Of a stretch of DNA of 64,000 nucleotides, positions 38,557 through 48,371 are shown in pieces. The notes beneath the pieces were generated by a model that did not search any database, had not been told where the DNA came from, and was given only the letters and a program-made list of their open reading frames with translations. Source of the DNA: Armatimonadota bacterium (GTDB taxonomy: Bacteria; Armatimonadota; Zipacnadia; JAUWAU01). A program made the translations under genes and the position numbers. Location of the stretch: the NCBI GenBank assembly GCA_030601885.1, contig JAUWAU010000028.1, forward strand, positions 1 to 64,000. The letters run 5' to 3'. Every line of letters starts with the position of its first letter. The first letter of the stretch is position 1.

Positions 38557-40731
38557 ATGTATCTGGGCGGTGTTCGGACAGTGCAGCGGGTGTGTGTGCT
38601 GCTGTGTGCTGTTGTGTTGTTGCTGGCGCTCGCGCCGGCGGGGTGGGCGCTGGTGCCGCGCATGGACTTGCCGGCCCTCGTGGACCGATCCCAAGCAGTG
38701 ATCGTGGGGACGGTCACCGGCAAACGCTCGCGATGGGAAGAGAACGGCGGCATGATCTACACCTACGTGACGGTGCGGGTGGAGGAGGTGGTTGCCGGGG
38801 CGGTGGGACGGCCGGTGATAACGATAAAGTGCCCGGGCGGAACCGTTGGCGACATCACGTGCGAAGTCTCCGACGTGCCAAGCTTCAGCGTCGGCGAACG
38901 GGCGATTCTGTTTCTGCGGGACGAGTTCTTCAACATAGTAGGCTGGCACCAGGGGAAAAAACCCATCCGCAATGGCCGCGTGGTTGGCGAAAGGATGAGC
39001 GCCACGGCGTACTCGGGGCTGATCCGGGGCCTGGCGCGCCGCGGGCGGCCACGGGTGAGGACCGGGCGCGGCGCTGGGCCGCTCATCGTGGAGTCCGCCG
39101 TCTTGCGGGCGCCACGCGGGCGGCGCGTAGGGCTGCGGCAGACGCCTGGAGCGCTCGGAATCGGCCCGCTGGCTCCGGATGTCTTGATGAGCGACAACTT
39201 CGAGGGGGCCTGGCCCGGCGCGTGGACGCAGTACGGCAATCCCACATGGGGCAAGGACGACTACAAGCCGCACGGAGGCACATACAGCGTCTGGTGCGCC
39301 AGGGACGGCGCCGCCGGACGCGATCCGGCAACCCAGAACTATGCCAATAACATGAATGCGTGGATGGTGTACGGACCTTTCGATCTGAGCACGTACAGCT
39401 CAGCGTCGCTCGACTTCTATTTCTGGCTGTACTCCCAGTCTGGCTCGGACTTCTTCGCCTACGCGGCCTCTCCAGATGACGTGGATTACTACGGGTACCT
39501 GGCCAGCGGCAACTCGGGCGGGTGGGTGCACGAACAGCTCGACCTGACCGACTACCTGGGCGATCCCACCGTATGGATCGCCTTCATCTTCCAGAGCAAC
39601 AATACCGTCACGTTCAAGGGCGCTTTCGTTGATGACGTCAGCATTGTGGCTGAGACCGGCGGGGCTGTCATTAACTCCATCACGCCGGACGAGGAGTCGG
39701 CGGGCACAGATACCGAGGTGACCATCGACGGCCAGGACTTCGGCGCAAGCCAGGGCACGAGCGAGGTTCAGTTCTACTACGTGAGCGGCGAACCGAATAA
39801 GGTCGCAAACATCGTGTCCTGGAGCGATACGGAGATAGTGTGCACCGTCCCACAGCGAGCTAGCAGTGGCCCGGTGACCGTCGTGACGCCTGCTGGCACC
39901 AGCAATGGCTATCCGTTCACCGTCACCTTCGGCTACCTGGGCAGGCGGTGGCCCGACCCGCCGGTGCCGTCGTATGAGATCTACGAGAACACCACCGATT
40001 GCGCCGGCGAGGGCGCCGCCATCCAGGCGGCCGCCAACGAATGGAACGCGTGGACGTCGGGGACCGACTTCGAGTTCTCCTACGCGGGCAGTACCAGCCG
40101 AGCATACGGCTACGACGGACACAACATCTTGCGCTGGAACAACAATATCGGCGGCGCGATCGGGATATGCACCACCTGGTATACGGGCAGCACGATACTG
40201 GAATGCGACGTCCGGTTCGAGGACAATTTCGACTGGGCCACGGACCCCGTCACGCCCGGTGGCAGCTACGATGTGCAAACCATAGCGCTGCACGAGATGG
40301 GTCACTGGCTGTCGCTGGCTGACCTATATGGTGGCTCTGACAGCGGCAAGGTAATGTATGGGTTTGGCTCCACCGGGCAGCAGAAGCGCGAGACGGTAGC
40401 CGAGGACCGGCTAGGGCTGAACTGGATCTACAGCGAGCCCACCATTGCCTCACTGTCCTCATTCAGCGCAGCCCTCGTGGGCCGCATCGGGGCGCTCGTT
40501 GAGTTCGATTGGCTCGACCCGCGCGAAGTGGTCGGCTTCGAGCTGCACCGGCGCAGTCCTGCGATGCCGGCGTTTGAGAGAACTCGAACGCTGTGGTCAG
40601 AGCCCAATCGCCAGCACTACCGCATCCTGGATCCGAGCGGTCGGCCAGGCATGATGTATCAAGTGCGCTCGATCTACCCCGACGGCCGCCGTCAGCGCCA
40701 CGGCTCCATCGTGGCCCGGCCCGCCTTCTAA
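38557..40731 (+). CDS. Secreted matrixin/snapalysin-like metalloprotease with jelly-roll (choice-of-anchor-like) and IPT/TIG domains
   Basis: ALHEMGHWLSLADLY zinc motif; KVMYGFG Met-turn-like; INSITPDEESAGTDTEVTIDGQDFG IPT-like. Confidence 0.75.
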   Translation: MYLGGVRTVQRVCVLLCAVVLLLALAPAGWALVPRMDLPALVDRSQAVIVGTVTGKRSRWEENGGMIYTYVTVRVEEVVAGAVGRPVITIKCPGGTVGDITCEVSDVPSFSVGERAILFLRDEFFNIVGWHQGKKPIRNGRVVGERMSATAYSGLIRGLARRGRPRVRTGRGAGPLIVESAVLRAPRGRRVGLRQTPGALGIGPLAPDVLMSDNFEGAWPGAWTQYGNPTWGKDDYKPHGGTYSVWCARDGAAGRDPATQNYANNMNAWMVYGPFDLSTYSSASLDFYFWLYSQSGSDFFAYAASPDDVDYYGYLASGNSGGWVHEQLDLTDYLGDPTVWIAFIFQSNNTVTFKGAFVDDVSIVAETGGAVINSITPDEESAGTDTEVTIDGQDFGASQGTSEVQFYYVSGEPNKVANIVSWSDTEIVCTVPQRASSGPVTVVTPAGTSNGYPFTVTFGYLGRRWPDPPVPSYEIYENTTDCAGEGAAIQAAANEWNAWTSGTDFEFSYAGSTSRAYGYDGHNILRWNNNIGGAIGICTTWYTGSTILECDVRFEDNFDWATDPVTPGGSYDVQTIALHEMGHWLSLADLYGGSDSGKVMYGFGSTGQQKRETVAEDRLGLNWIYSEPTIASLSSFSAALVGRIGALVEFDWLDPREVVGFELHRRSPAMPAFERTRTLWSEPNRQHYRILDPSGRPGMMYQVRSIYPDGRRQRHGSIVARPAF

Positions 40732-40767
40732 GCACACGCGCCACAGCACTCGCCAATGCCGCGCCGC

Positions 40768-40818
40768 TCAGCCGAAGGCGGCGCTGCCCAGTTCGTACGT
40801 GCGCAGCGCCGCCGCCTC
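40768..40818 (-). pseudogene. 51-bp 3' fragment of the FmdE-like gene left by duplication or conversion
   Basis: Near-identical to 43303..43353, the C-terminal codons of the intact FmdE-like gene. Confidence 0.7.
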
Positions 40819-40948
40819 GGCACGCCGACTCAGTCTGACCCTTCTCCCACGCATCACACTGCACCGTACGCCGCCTGCCCCGTCCGCAATGCCTCGTGCC
40901 CAGCACGCGCCGACGATCCGGTCTTGCAGTTTTTTTGCCTTTTGCTAG

Positions 40949-40974
40949 CAGGTCGGCAAGTACCGGCCTGCGAA
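40949..40974 (+). promoter_or_regulatory. Leader motif CAGG-N19-GAA (copy C), followed by TATAAT at 40981
   Basis: tttttttgccttttgctagCAGGtcggcaagtaccggcctgcGAAggacaaTATAAT. Confidence 0.45.
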
Positions 40975-41082
40975 GGACAATATAATCGATGCGCCCCGGA
41001 ACGCCGCCGCGGTCGGCGGATTGCAGGGGCTGTTGGCTGCCGGTAGTTACCTCGCTGTCGGTGTTGGGAAGGGGATGATAGT

Positions 41083-43266
41083 ATGTACGTGGAGCCCGTG
41101 CGAACGATGCGCCGCAGTGGCGCGTTGCTTTGCCTTGGGGCCCTGACGCTGGTGGCAGGATCCTCAGCATGGGCACTGGTACCCCTCATGGACCTCCCGG
41201 CCCTGGTGGATCGTTCCCAAACCGTGGTCGTGGGCACGGTCACAGGCAAACGCTCGCAGTGGGAAGAGAACGGCGGCATGATCTACACGTACGTGCGGGT
41301 GCGGATAGAGCAGGTCGTTGCCGGCGCCGTGGGACCGAGGGTGATAACGATCAAGTGCCCGGGCGGCACCGTCGGCAACATCACCTGCACAGTCCCGGAC
41401 GCACCGACCTGGACCGTCGGCGAGCGCGTGGTGCTGTTCTTGAGAAGCCAGTTCTTTAACGTAGTCGGGTGGCACCAGGGGAAGAAGACGATCCGCGATG
41501 GCCGCGTTGTCGGCGAGAGGATGACCCTCGACGCCTTCCTGGGCCGCGTCCGGGCGGTAGCCGCGCGCCAAGGGCGGCGCGTCCCGCCACAAGGGCGTCT
41601 GCGGGAGCCCGAGCGGAAGCCGGTTGTGCTGCGCCGGCCCGGAGGGCCCCGCCGGCAGCTCAAACAGCCTCCCCGAATCCTGCGAATGGAGCCCCTCGCG
41701 GAGCAGGTCCTCATGAGTGACGGATTCGAAGGAGCCTGGCCCGGAGCGTGGGCGCTGTATGGCACCCCGACGTGGGGCACAGACGACTACAGGCCGCACA
41801 CCGGCACCTACAGCGCCTGGTGCGCGAAGACCGGCGCCGGACTCGACCCGGAGTTCCACAACTACGCGAACGACATGGACGCCTGGATGGTATACGGACC
41901 CTTCGATCTGAGCACCTGGCACACGGCATGCCTCAGGTTCTCGGCATGGGTGGATGCCGAGAGTGGGTACGATTACTTCGCCTACGCAGCCTCGACAGAC
42001 GACGTGGATTACTCCGGATACACGGTCAGCGGCGGCTGGTTTTTTTGGTATGACTATGAGTTAGACCTGACAGAATACCGGGGCGATCCTGACGTATGGA
42101 TTGCCTTCATCTTCCATAGCAACTCGACTGTGACCGATAGGGGAGCCTTCGTTGACGACGTCAGCATCACCGTCGATACCGGTCCGGCCATAGACGAGAT
42201 CACGCCCGAAGAGGAGTCCGCGGGCACGGATACGCCTGTCACGATCCAGGGCGAGTATTTCGGAGCCACCCAGAAACAGAGCGAGGTCCAATTCTACTAT
42301 AAGGCTGGCGAGCCAAAGACGCTTGCTGATGTCGTCTCCTGGAGCGACACCGAGATAGTCTGCACGGTGCCCCGGCAGACCAGCAGCGGCCCGGTCACAG
42401 TGGTTACGAGCAAGGGCACCAGCAATGAGCACCCCTTCTGGGTGACCTTCAGTTACTCGGGGGCGCGCTGGCACGAGGACGCCCTCCCCGTGCCATATGA
42501 GATCTACGAGAACGCGGCGGATTGCACCGGAGAGGGCATGGCCATCCAGGCAGCCGCCGACGAGTGGAACGCCTGGACATCGGGGACGAACTTCAGCCTC
42601 TACCACGCTGGCAGCACTGACCTCTACGTCCCCGCGCAGGACGGGCACAATGTCCTCCGATGGAACGCCGACCTCGGCGGGCCCATCGGACTGGCGTGGA
42701 GATGGTCTGCCACGAGTACCGAGGGAACGTTCATATACGAGTGCGACGTGGCATTCGCGGAGAATTACGATTGGAGCACCGGCAGCTACACGCCCGCCGG
42801 GTACTATGACGTGCAGACCATAGCGCTCCACGAGATGGGCCACTGGCTGGCACTGGGCGACCTCTATGGCTGGGACTGGGACAAAGTCATGTGCGGCTAC
42901 GGTTTGACCGACCAGCAGAAGCGCAGCCTGCACTACGGTGACAAGCTCGGACTGAACTGGGTCTACGCCGAGCCGACCATTGCCTCACTGTCCTCACTCA
43001 GCGCAGCCCTCGTGGGCCGCATCGGGGCGCTCGTTGAGTTCGACTGGCTCGACCCGCGCGAAGTGGTCGGCTTCGAGCTATACCGGCGCAGTCCTGCGAT
43101 GCCGGCGTTTGAGAGAACTCGAACGCTGTGGTCAGAGCCCAATCGCCAGCACTACCGCATCCTGGACCCGGGCGGTCGGCCGGGCATGATGTATCAAGTG
43201 CGTTCCATCTATCCCGACGGCCGCCGTCAGCGCCACGGCTCCATCGTGGCCCGGCCCGCTTTCTGA
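41083..43266 (+). CDS. Secreted matrixin/snapalysin-like metalloprotease, paralog of 38557..40731
   Basis: ALHEMGHWLALGDLYGWDWDKVMCGYG; same domain order and extensive identity to the upstream paralog. Confidence 0.75.
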   Translation: MYVEPVRTMRRSGALLCLGALTLVAGSSAWALVPLMDLPALVDRSQTVVVGTVTGKRSQWEENGGMIYTYVRVRIEQVVAGAVGPRVITIKCPGGTVGNITCTVPDAPTWTVGERVVLFLRSQFFNVVGWHQGKKTIRDGRVVGERMTLDAFLGRVRAVAARQGRRVPPQGRLREPERKPVVLRRPGGPRRQLKQPPRILRMEPLAEQVLMSDGFEGAWPGAWALYGTPTWGTDDYRPHTGTYSAWCAKTGAGLDPEFHNYANDMDAWMVYGPFDLSTWHTACLRFSAWVDAESGYDYFAYAASTDDVDYSGYTVSGGWFFWYDYELDLTEYRGDPDVWIAFIFHSNSTVTDRGAFVDDVSITVDTGPAIDEITPEEESAGTDTPVTIQGEYFGATQKQSEVQFYYKAGEPKTLADVVSWSDTEIVCTVPRQTSSGPVTVVTSKGTSNEHPFWVTFSYSGARWHEDALPVPYEIYENAADCTGEGMAIQAAADEWNAWTSGTNFSLYHAGSTDLYVPAQDGHNVLRWNADLGGPIGLAWRWSATSTEGTFIYECDVAFAENYDWSTGSYTPAGYYDVQTIALHEMGHWLALGDLYGWDWDKVMCGYGLTDQQKRSLHYGDKLGLNWVYAEPTIASLSSLSAALVGRIGALVEFDWLDPREVVGFELYRRSPAMPAFERTRTLWSEPNRQHYRILDPGGRPGMMYQVRSIYPDGRRQRHGSIVARPAF

Positions 43267-43302
43267 GCACACGCGCCACAGCACTCGCCAATGCCGCGCC
43301 GC

Positions 43303-43707
43303 TCAGCCGAAGGCGGCGCTGCCCAGCTCGTAGGTGCGCAGCGCCGCCGCCTCATCGCCGAGCTCGGCGAGCCACGCCTTCGTCTGCTCCTCCAACCCGG
43401 GCCGTAGCGTGAGCCGCAGCTTCTGGCCCGTGTCGGTGTTTTCGAACTGCAGCGCAATGTCGGATGCGGGCTCGATGCAGATGTTGCGCTTGCCCAAGGT
43501 GCAGCCGGTGGCCAATTGCACCCCGTCGGCGAGGCATGACTGCGGCGGCTTTGGCTCGCACTCGACGCGAACCGTCATGCCGAAGTATTTCCGGGCGCGC
43601 AGGTCTGCCAGCGCTCGCCTCCCCGCCAGGTAGCCCATGACGACAAATGGCCCCAGGTGACCGTGAAACTCCTTGAGCTTATGTAGTTCGTCGGGAAGTT
43701 GTGGCAT
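43303..43707 (-). CDS. FmdE (formylmethanofuran dehydrogenase subunit E) domain protein
   Basis: KEFHGHLGPFVVMGYLAGRRAL...CLADGVQLATGCTLGKRNI. Confidence 0.8.
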   Translation of the reverse strand: MPQLPDELHKLKEFHGHLGPFVVMGYLAGRRALADLRARKYFGMTVRVECEPKPPQSCLADGVQLATGCTLGKRNICIEPASDIALQFENTDTGQKLRLTLRPGLEEQTKAWLAELGDEAAALRTYELGSAAFG

Positions 43708-43760
43708 GCGCTTATTCCACCCTCAGGCGCGTGTGCGGGCAGGCCTGTGCCACCCGTAGC

Positions 43761-44495
43761 TCAGGCGCCGAACATGAGGCGATACGCCAGCGCGGGTGGT
43801 AGACCTTTCTCCAGCATGTCCTGCTGGCAGGCCTTGATGTTGTACGGCGTCCGAATGATCTCTATCGTGCGCGCTTCTTCGTCATAGATGGCACAGCTCG
43901 CCCGAGAGTCACGGTCGCGCGGCTGGCCCACGCTGCCGGGGTTGACGATGTACCGTACGCCGTCGGCGAGCGTGAGCGTTCGGTCGCCTGTTGCCGTAAC
44001 GTGTCGGGCTCGTGTGCTGTTGGCATTGAGCTCGTACCACTCGGCGAAATGGCTGTGGCCGACGAGGCACACCGGCGTAGACATGAGCTCAAAAGTGGTG
44101 GTAGCTTCGTAGGGCTCGGTGATGTAGCCCCACGGATCGTCGAGTGCACCGTGGACGAGCGTGAGATCCCCGATCACCTTCTGCTCGTCGAGGCTCCGCA
44201 GGAAATCGGCGTTCTCTTCCGTGAGCAGAGCGCGCGTCCAGAGAACCGCCGCCGCAGCATAGGCATTGAACCAGTTCTCCGTTCCCGGGTTGAGAACGGC
44301 CTCATCGTGGTTGCCGAGGACACCGGGGGCATCGAGCTCGCGCACGAGTTCGCAGCACTCGTTTGGCCGGGGGCCGTAGCCGACGACATCTCCGAGGCAC
44401 AGGTACCCCTCCACCCCACGCCGCTGCAGGACGCTCAGCACGCCTTCGAGCGCCTGGAGATTACTATGGATGTCCGCTATGATCCCATATGTCAC
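43761..44495 (-). CDS. Metallophosphoesterase family protein (start approximate)
   Basis: VTYGIIADIHSNLQALEGVL; CLGDVVGYGPRPNEC; VLGNHDEAV; LVGHSHFAEWYEL. Confidence 0.88.
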   Translation of the reverse strand: MTYGIIADIHSNLQALEGVLSVLQRRGVEGYLCLGDVVGYGPRPNECCELVRELDAPGVLGNHDEAVLNPGTENWFNAYAAAAVLWTRALLTEENADFLRSLDEQKVIGDLTLVHGALDDPWGYITEPYEATTTFELMSTPVCLVGHSHFAEWYELNANSTRARHVTATGDRTLTLADGVRYIVNPGSVGQPRDRDSRASCAIYDEEARTIEIIRTPYNIKACQQDMLEKGLPPALAYRLMFGA

Positions 44496-47400
44496 ACGGG
44501 GGTATCTTCCCCTCCGAGCTTGATGGCACAGTCGATCACTACGCACTGATCGCCGAAGGCCTCGTACGCCTTGACCGCCAGCACGTTGCGCCCCGGCTGA
44601 AGGTAGCGTCGGAGCGATACCGTGGTCACGCCGTCCTCATACGCTATGCGCCGGACCCGAAGGCCATTGACGTACAGGTCGCACTCGTCCTCAACGAGCA
44701 CGGTCGCCCTGGCCCATTTGACCGGCCCGGGCAGCTCAAAGCTGCGCCGGAAGTAGCGCGTAACGTGGTCCTGGTCGTCCTCAGGATACCAAATTGCCAC
44801 GGCTCGGTCGTCGAAGTGCGTCGCGAAGTTAATGTCCGGCCAGAGGCCCTTGGAATGCGCGGCGGCCAGCGGCCAATTGGCATCATTGAACCCGGGGGCC
44901 GTCCAGCCGGCCGGTGGCTGCCGGTGACAGCGCCAGGACGTGTCGGTGATGACGTGCACGTCGCTCCCGCGAATCCTCGGAAGCTGCCAGCGTTGGTCGA
45001 AGTGGCCGTCGCGGAGGCACTGATAGGCCCCGCCCGGGCCGCGGCGCCCGATGACGACGTAATCCACGAAGGGTACTCGAAGCCCCGCCAGAGCCCGCAG
45101 CGCCTCGCCGTCCGTGCCCAGGTTCACCACCATGTACCTGCCCGGCGCGAGCGGGTTGGGATAGACCATCTTGACGCCGACCGAGGGCTCCGCAACCGCC
45201 CCGCCCCGTAGGACCAGTCGGTCGCCCTCCAGGCGTATGGGCAGCTCACGGGCCATCCGACTCATTATGCCATTAACCGCCGGCGATCCATAGAGGATGA
45301 GGTTGTAGCTCGCGATGTCTTCGGGCGTGACCTGGGCGTCACTCTTGATCGGAAAAGACCCATGCGCCGCCGCCTGCATCGTATCGCGCGCCATCCGAGC
45401 GGCCCCTTCGCTCGCCTCGGCAAGCTCCGGCTGCTCCTCGCCCGTGCCGTACACGTACAGGAACGGTGCGGTGAAGGCATCACAGATCGGGCCCTGCAGC
45501 CCGTGGCGCTTTCGCAGCTCGTCCGCCCCATCGGCGCCGTCCGGCACGCGCTCAAACGTGTCGCGGGAGCCTGCCACGCGCCGCAGAGAGACAGATTCGC
45601 CCGGCATGGGCCCCCGGTAACTCATGGCGCCGTTGGTGTTGATGGTGATATCGCTGTTCGGGGCGACGAGCTCCGGCGGCGGCGCGAGCGTGTACGCGTC
45701 GATGTTCACCGTGCCCACGGTGATGACGTTATCGGCGCCCACGGCGGCCTCGATTTCCGGCATCCGGCGGCCCTCACCGAGGGCATCGATTCGCACCCAG
45801 TGGCAACGGTCGTACTTGAGCGTTTCGGTCCGGTACCGGACCTCGCGCGGAGTCTCGCGCCGGGTATATTGCGCGAACCAGTCGAACACGTTTCGGTTCT
45901 CCTCGGGAAAGAGCACGTGCCCGGCCAGCGGATGCCATGAGAGGAACGCCCTGGCGCCGGCGGCGCGTGCGGCTGCCGTCATGACGCGCGAATGCTGTGG
46001 CGGCACGATGTCGTCGCTGCCGCCGTGGACCACGTACGCGGGCACGTTGCCGAGGTTCAGGCCCAGCCGGCGGATGTTGCCGCCGCGACCGGCGACGGCG
46101 GCCAGGGCCGCGAATCGATCGGGATACCTCGCCGCGATGTGCCACGTTCCGGTCCCCCCCATTGAGATGCCGGTGACGTACACACGGTCCGGGTCGATAC
46201 GGTAGAGGCGCTCCGTTTCCTCATAGACTTGCCACAGATCGGCCTCGCCGATGCCGCGGAAGTCTTGGTTGCCCCGCGCGAACGGGCAGAGCAGCAAATG
46301 ACCTCGCAGCTCCGCCCACCATTCGTAGAAGCCGATCCACTCCTCCCAGAACGGCCCATAGTCCGGATCGAACGGATGCAGGACAAGCACCAGAGGACAC
46401 GGCGTCCTTGGGTCGTACTTTGAGGGCACAAACACGGAATACGGCTGGAGGGTACCATCGATTCGTGAGCGCGACGCCCGCAGGATGCGCCCGGTTACCT
46501 CGGCAAACGGCAGGCCGCCGGCGGCCAACGGTCCCGTCCAGCGCCGGGCCTGGTGCGCATCGACGCGCAGCCGCCACAGCGCAGCTTCATCCTGCGCCTC
46601 CCGCAGCGACAGCGCCGCGAACTTGGCCCGGGCGCGGTCGAGATGGAACTCAGCCGTGGCGGCGCAGGCGGCGAACGCCGATTCCCGCGCCTCCTCCGCT
46701 CGCGGGCGCGCGACGGCCAACTCGGCCTCCGCCCGCGCCAGGCCCAACTCCGCGTACAGCGTGTCCATCTTCGCGATAGGCCGGCTGGAGGCGCCGATCA
46801 ACTCCCCGGCCGCACTATTGACCTGTACGCCGACGGCATACCTGCCATCCGGCAGGTCAGAGATGTCCCATTCGTGCGTCAGACGCAGCTCGTTGGCCTC
46901 GGCCGCCGTAAACTGCGCTGTGAAAGGTTGGGTCACTCGTTCGCCAGCGTCATCGCACACGGCCATCTCGATGCTGAAGCTGGGCAGCGTGATGGCATAT
47001 CCCGAGCCGCTGACGCGCTCCACCGTGGCCTCCACCGGCATATTGACCGCGTAGCATTCCTGGCTCGGCATGATGTTCAGTGCGCCGATGCCCGAAACCC
47101 ACCAGCCGAGCGGCATGAGAGGATAGCTCGCCCGGTACGGAAGCACCGCCGCCTCCGCAGTGCCGAGCTCGATGGTCAGCTCCGCCGGGCCCATGTCGGG
47201 GATGTCGTAGTCGGTGGAAAGCCACGCTGTGCCATCGGGGCCGAGCCGGATCTGACTTGTCGTGCTCGACGCGCCCCCGCTATCGCTGGCTATCCGAACC
47301 CTGACGGATACATCGGCCGGCGCACCGACATAGCCACGCAGTTGCGCCTTTAGCATGCTGCGGCCTTGATACACGTCGCCGAACATGATCGACTGCAGGG

Positions 47401-48166
47401 CATAGCGCGGTTGGCCAAAGACCAAGTCGCCGAACCGCAGCGGCGTGTGCTCGGACGATGGAGCCGTGCACGACCACTGGCTTTGGCCCTCGGCGGAGGC
47501 GTAGTTGTTGCGCCAGATATTGAGGCCCCACACATCGCCGGGAGACGGCGGATCCACCCCGAGGTCCGCGAAGGGGACGAGCAACTCGACCGACCAGCTT
47601 CCCTCGCCGGAATGCGCCGCCCACCGCGCTCCCCCTGCCTGCCACGTGTTGTCGTGACCGATACCGTCAAGCAGCGACCCGGCCGCGCTCACGATGAACT
47701 GGAAGTACGTCGCATGATCGTGGTTGCAGTCCAAGAAGACTTCTACGCTGTCGTCGAGCCACACGCCGCCGTCCCGCGGCTGCCATTGGCGGCTCAACTG
47801 CTCGACGTTTGGCTCGACGCAGGTGACGGCGATGTAGAGGTTGCGATCGTCGTGGAGCAGACGGGCCGTCGTCTGCAGCTTCGCGGGCTGCTGCGTTGCG
47901 AGGAGCACGAAGTCCGATGCTACGCTCGCGTGCTGCCAGCAGGCATCGCGGGGATCGCCGTCGATGACGGGAGCTGCAGGGGTTGCGGAGCAGGCGCACG
48001 TTTTTATGACGTACGCAGCGCCTTCCGAGATGCGCTCCGCGGCAGCCGACGCGAGCGAGGCGGCCAGGATAGCGGCCAGACACGAGAGCGCAAAGCGCCA
48101 CAGCCGTCGCCCACGCCCTCGTACACCGAGAAACACGGTGCCTTGAAAGTGTGCCCGCGACATCAT
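44492..48166 (-). CDS. Large secreted protein: CBM9-like domain fused to alpha/beta-hydrolase (esterase) and C-terminal jelly-roll-like region
   Basis: APVIDGDPRDACWQHASVASDFVLL...WLDDSVEVFLDCNHDHATYFQF (CBM9-like); YVTGISMGGTGTWHIAARYPDRFAALAAVAG (G-x-S-x-G). Confidence 0.7.
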   Translation of the reverse strand: MMSRAHFQGTVFLGVRGRGRRLWRFALSCLAAILAASLASAAAERISEGAAYVIKTCACSATPAAPVIDGDPRDACWQHASVASDFVLLATQQPAKLQTTARLLHDDRNLYIAVTCVEPNVEQLSRQWQPRDGGVWLDDSVEVFLDCNHDHATYFQFIVSAAGSLLDGIGHDNTWQAGGARWAAHSGEGSWSVELLVPFADLGVDPPSPGDVWGLNIWRNNYASAEGQSQWSCTAPSSEHTPLRFGDLVFGQPRYALQSIMFGDVYQGRSMLKAQLRGYVGAPADVSVRVRIASDSGGASSTTSQIRLGPDGTAWLSTDYDIPDMGPAELTIELGTAEAAVLPYRASYPLMPLGWWVSGIGALNIMPSQECYAVNMPVEATVERVSGSGYAITLPSFSIEMAVCDDAGERVTQPFTAQFTAAEANELRLTHEWDISDLPDGRYAVGVQVNSAAGELIGASSRPIAKMDTLYAELGLARAEAELAVARPRAEEARESAFAACAATAEFHLDRARAKFAALSLREAQDEAALWRLRVDAHQARRWTGPLAAGGLPFAEVTGRILRASRSRIDGTLQPYSVFVPSKYDPRTPCPLVLVLHPFDPDYGPFWEEWIGFYEWWAELRGHLLLCPFARGNQDFRGIGEADLWQVYEETERLYRIDPDRVYVTGISMGGTGTWHIAARYPDRFAALAAVAGRGGNIRRLGLNLGNVPAYVVHGGSDDIVPPQHSRVMTAAARAAGARAFLSWHPLAGHVLFPEENRNVFDWFAQYTRRETPREVRYRTETLKYDRCHWVRIDALGEGRRMPEIEAAVGADNVITVGTVNIDAYTLAPPPELVAPNSDITINTNGAMSYRGPMPGESVSLRRVAGSRDTFERVPDGADGADELRKRHGLQGPICDAFTAPFLYVYGTGEEQPELAEASEGAARMARDTMQAAAHGSFPIKSDAQVTPEDIASYNLILYGSPAVNGIMSRMARELPIRLEGDRLVLRGGAVAEPSVGVKMVYPNPLAPGRYMVVNLGTDGEALRALAGLRVPFVDYVVIGRRGPGGAYQCLRDGHFDQRWQLPRIRGSDVHVITDTSWRCHRQPPAGWTAPGFNDANWPLAAAHSKGLWPDINFATHFDDRAVAIWYPEDDQDHVTRYFRRSFELPGPVKWARATVLVEDECDLYVNGLRVRRIAYEDGVTTVSLRRYLQPGRNVLAVKAYEAFGDQCVVIDCAIKLGGEDTPV

Positions 48167-48371
48167 GGGCTCCTCACACAGATGGGTCTTGCCACCCCGA
48201 AAACATGCGCCACCGATAGTTTACCACACATGGTGATGCCGTCGGAGGCATGGCGGGCCGGCGCGCGACTGGCGCCGCTACGTGCGGACTCCACCGTGTT
48301 TCGCCGCCGCTCGTGCTTCTCCTTGGCCCCCGGCAAAGGAATGCAGGCGCCACTGCGGAAAGGAAGCATAA

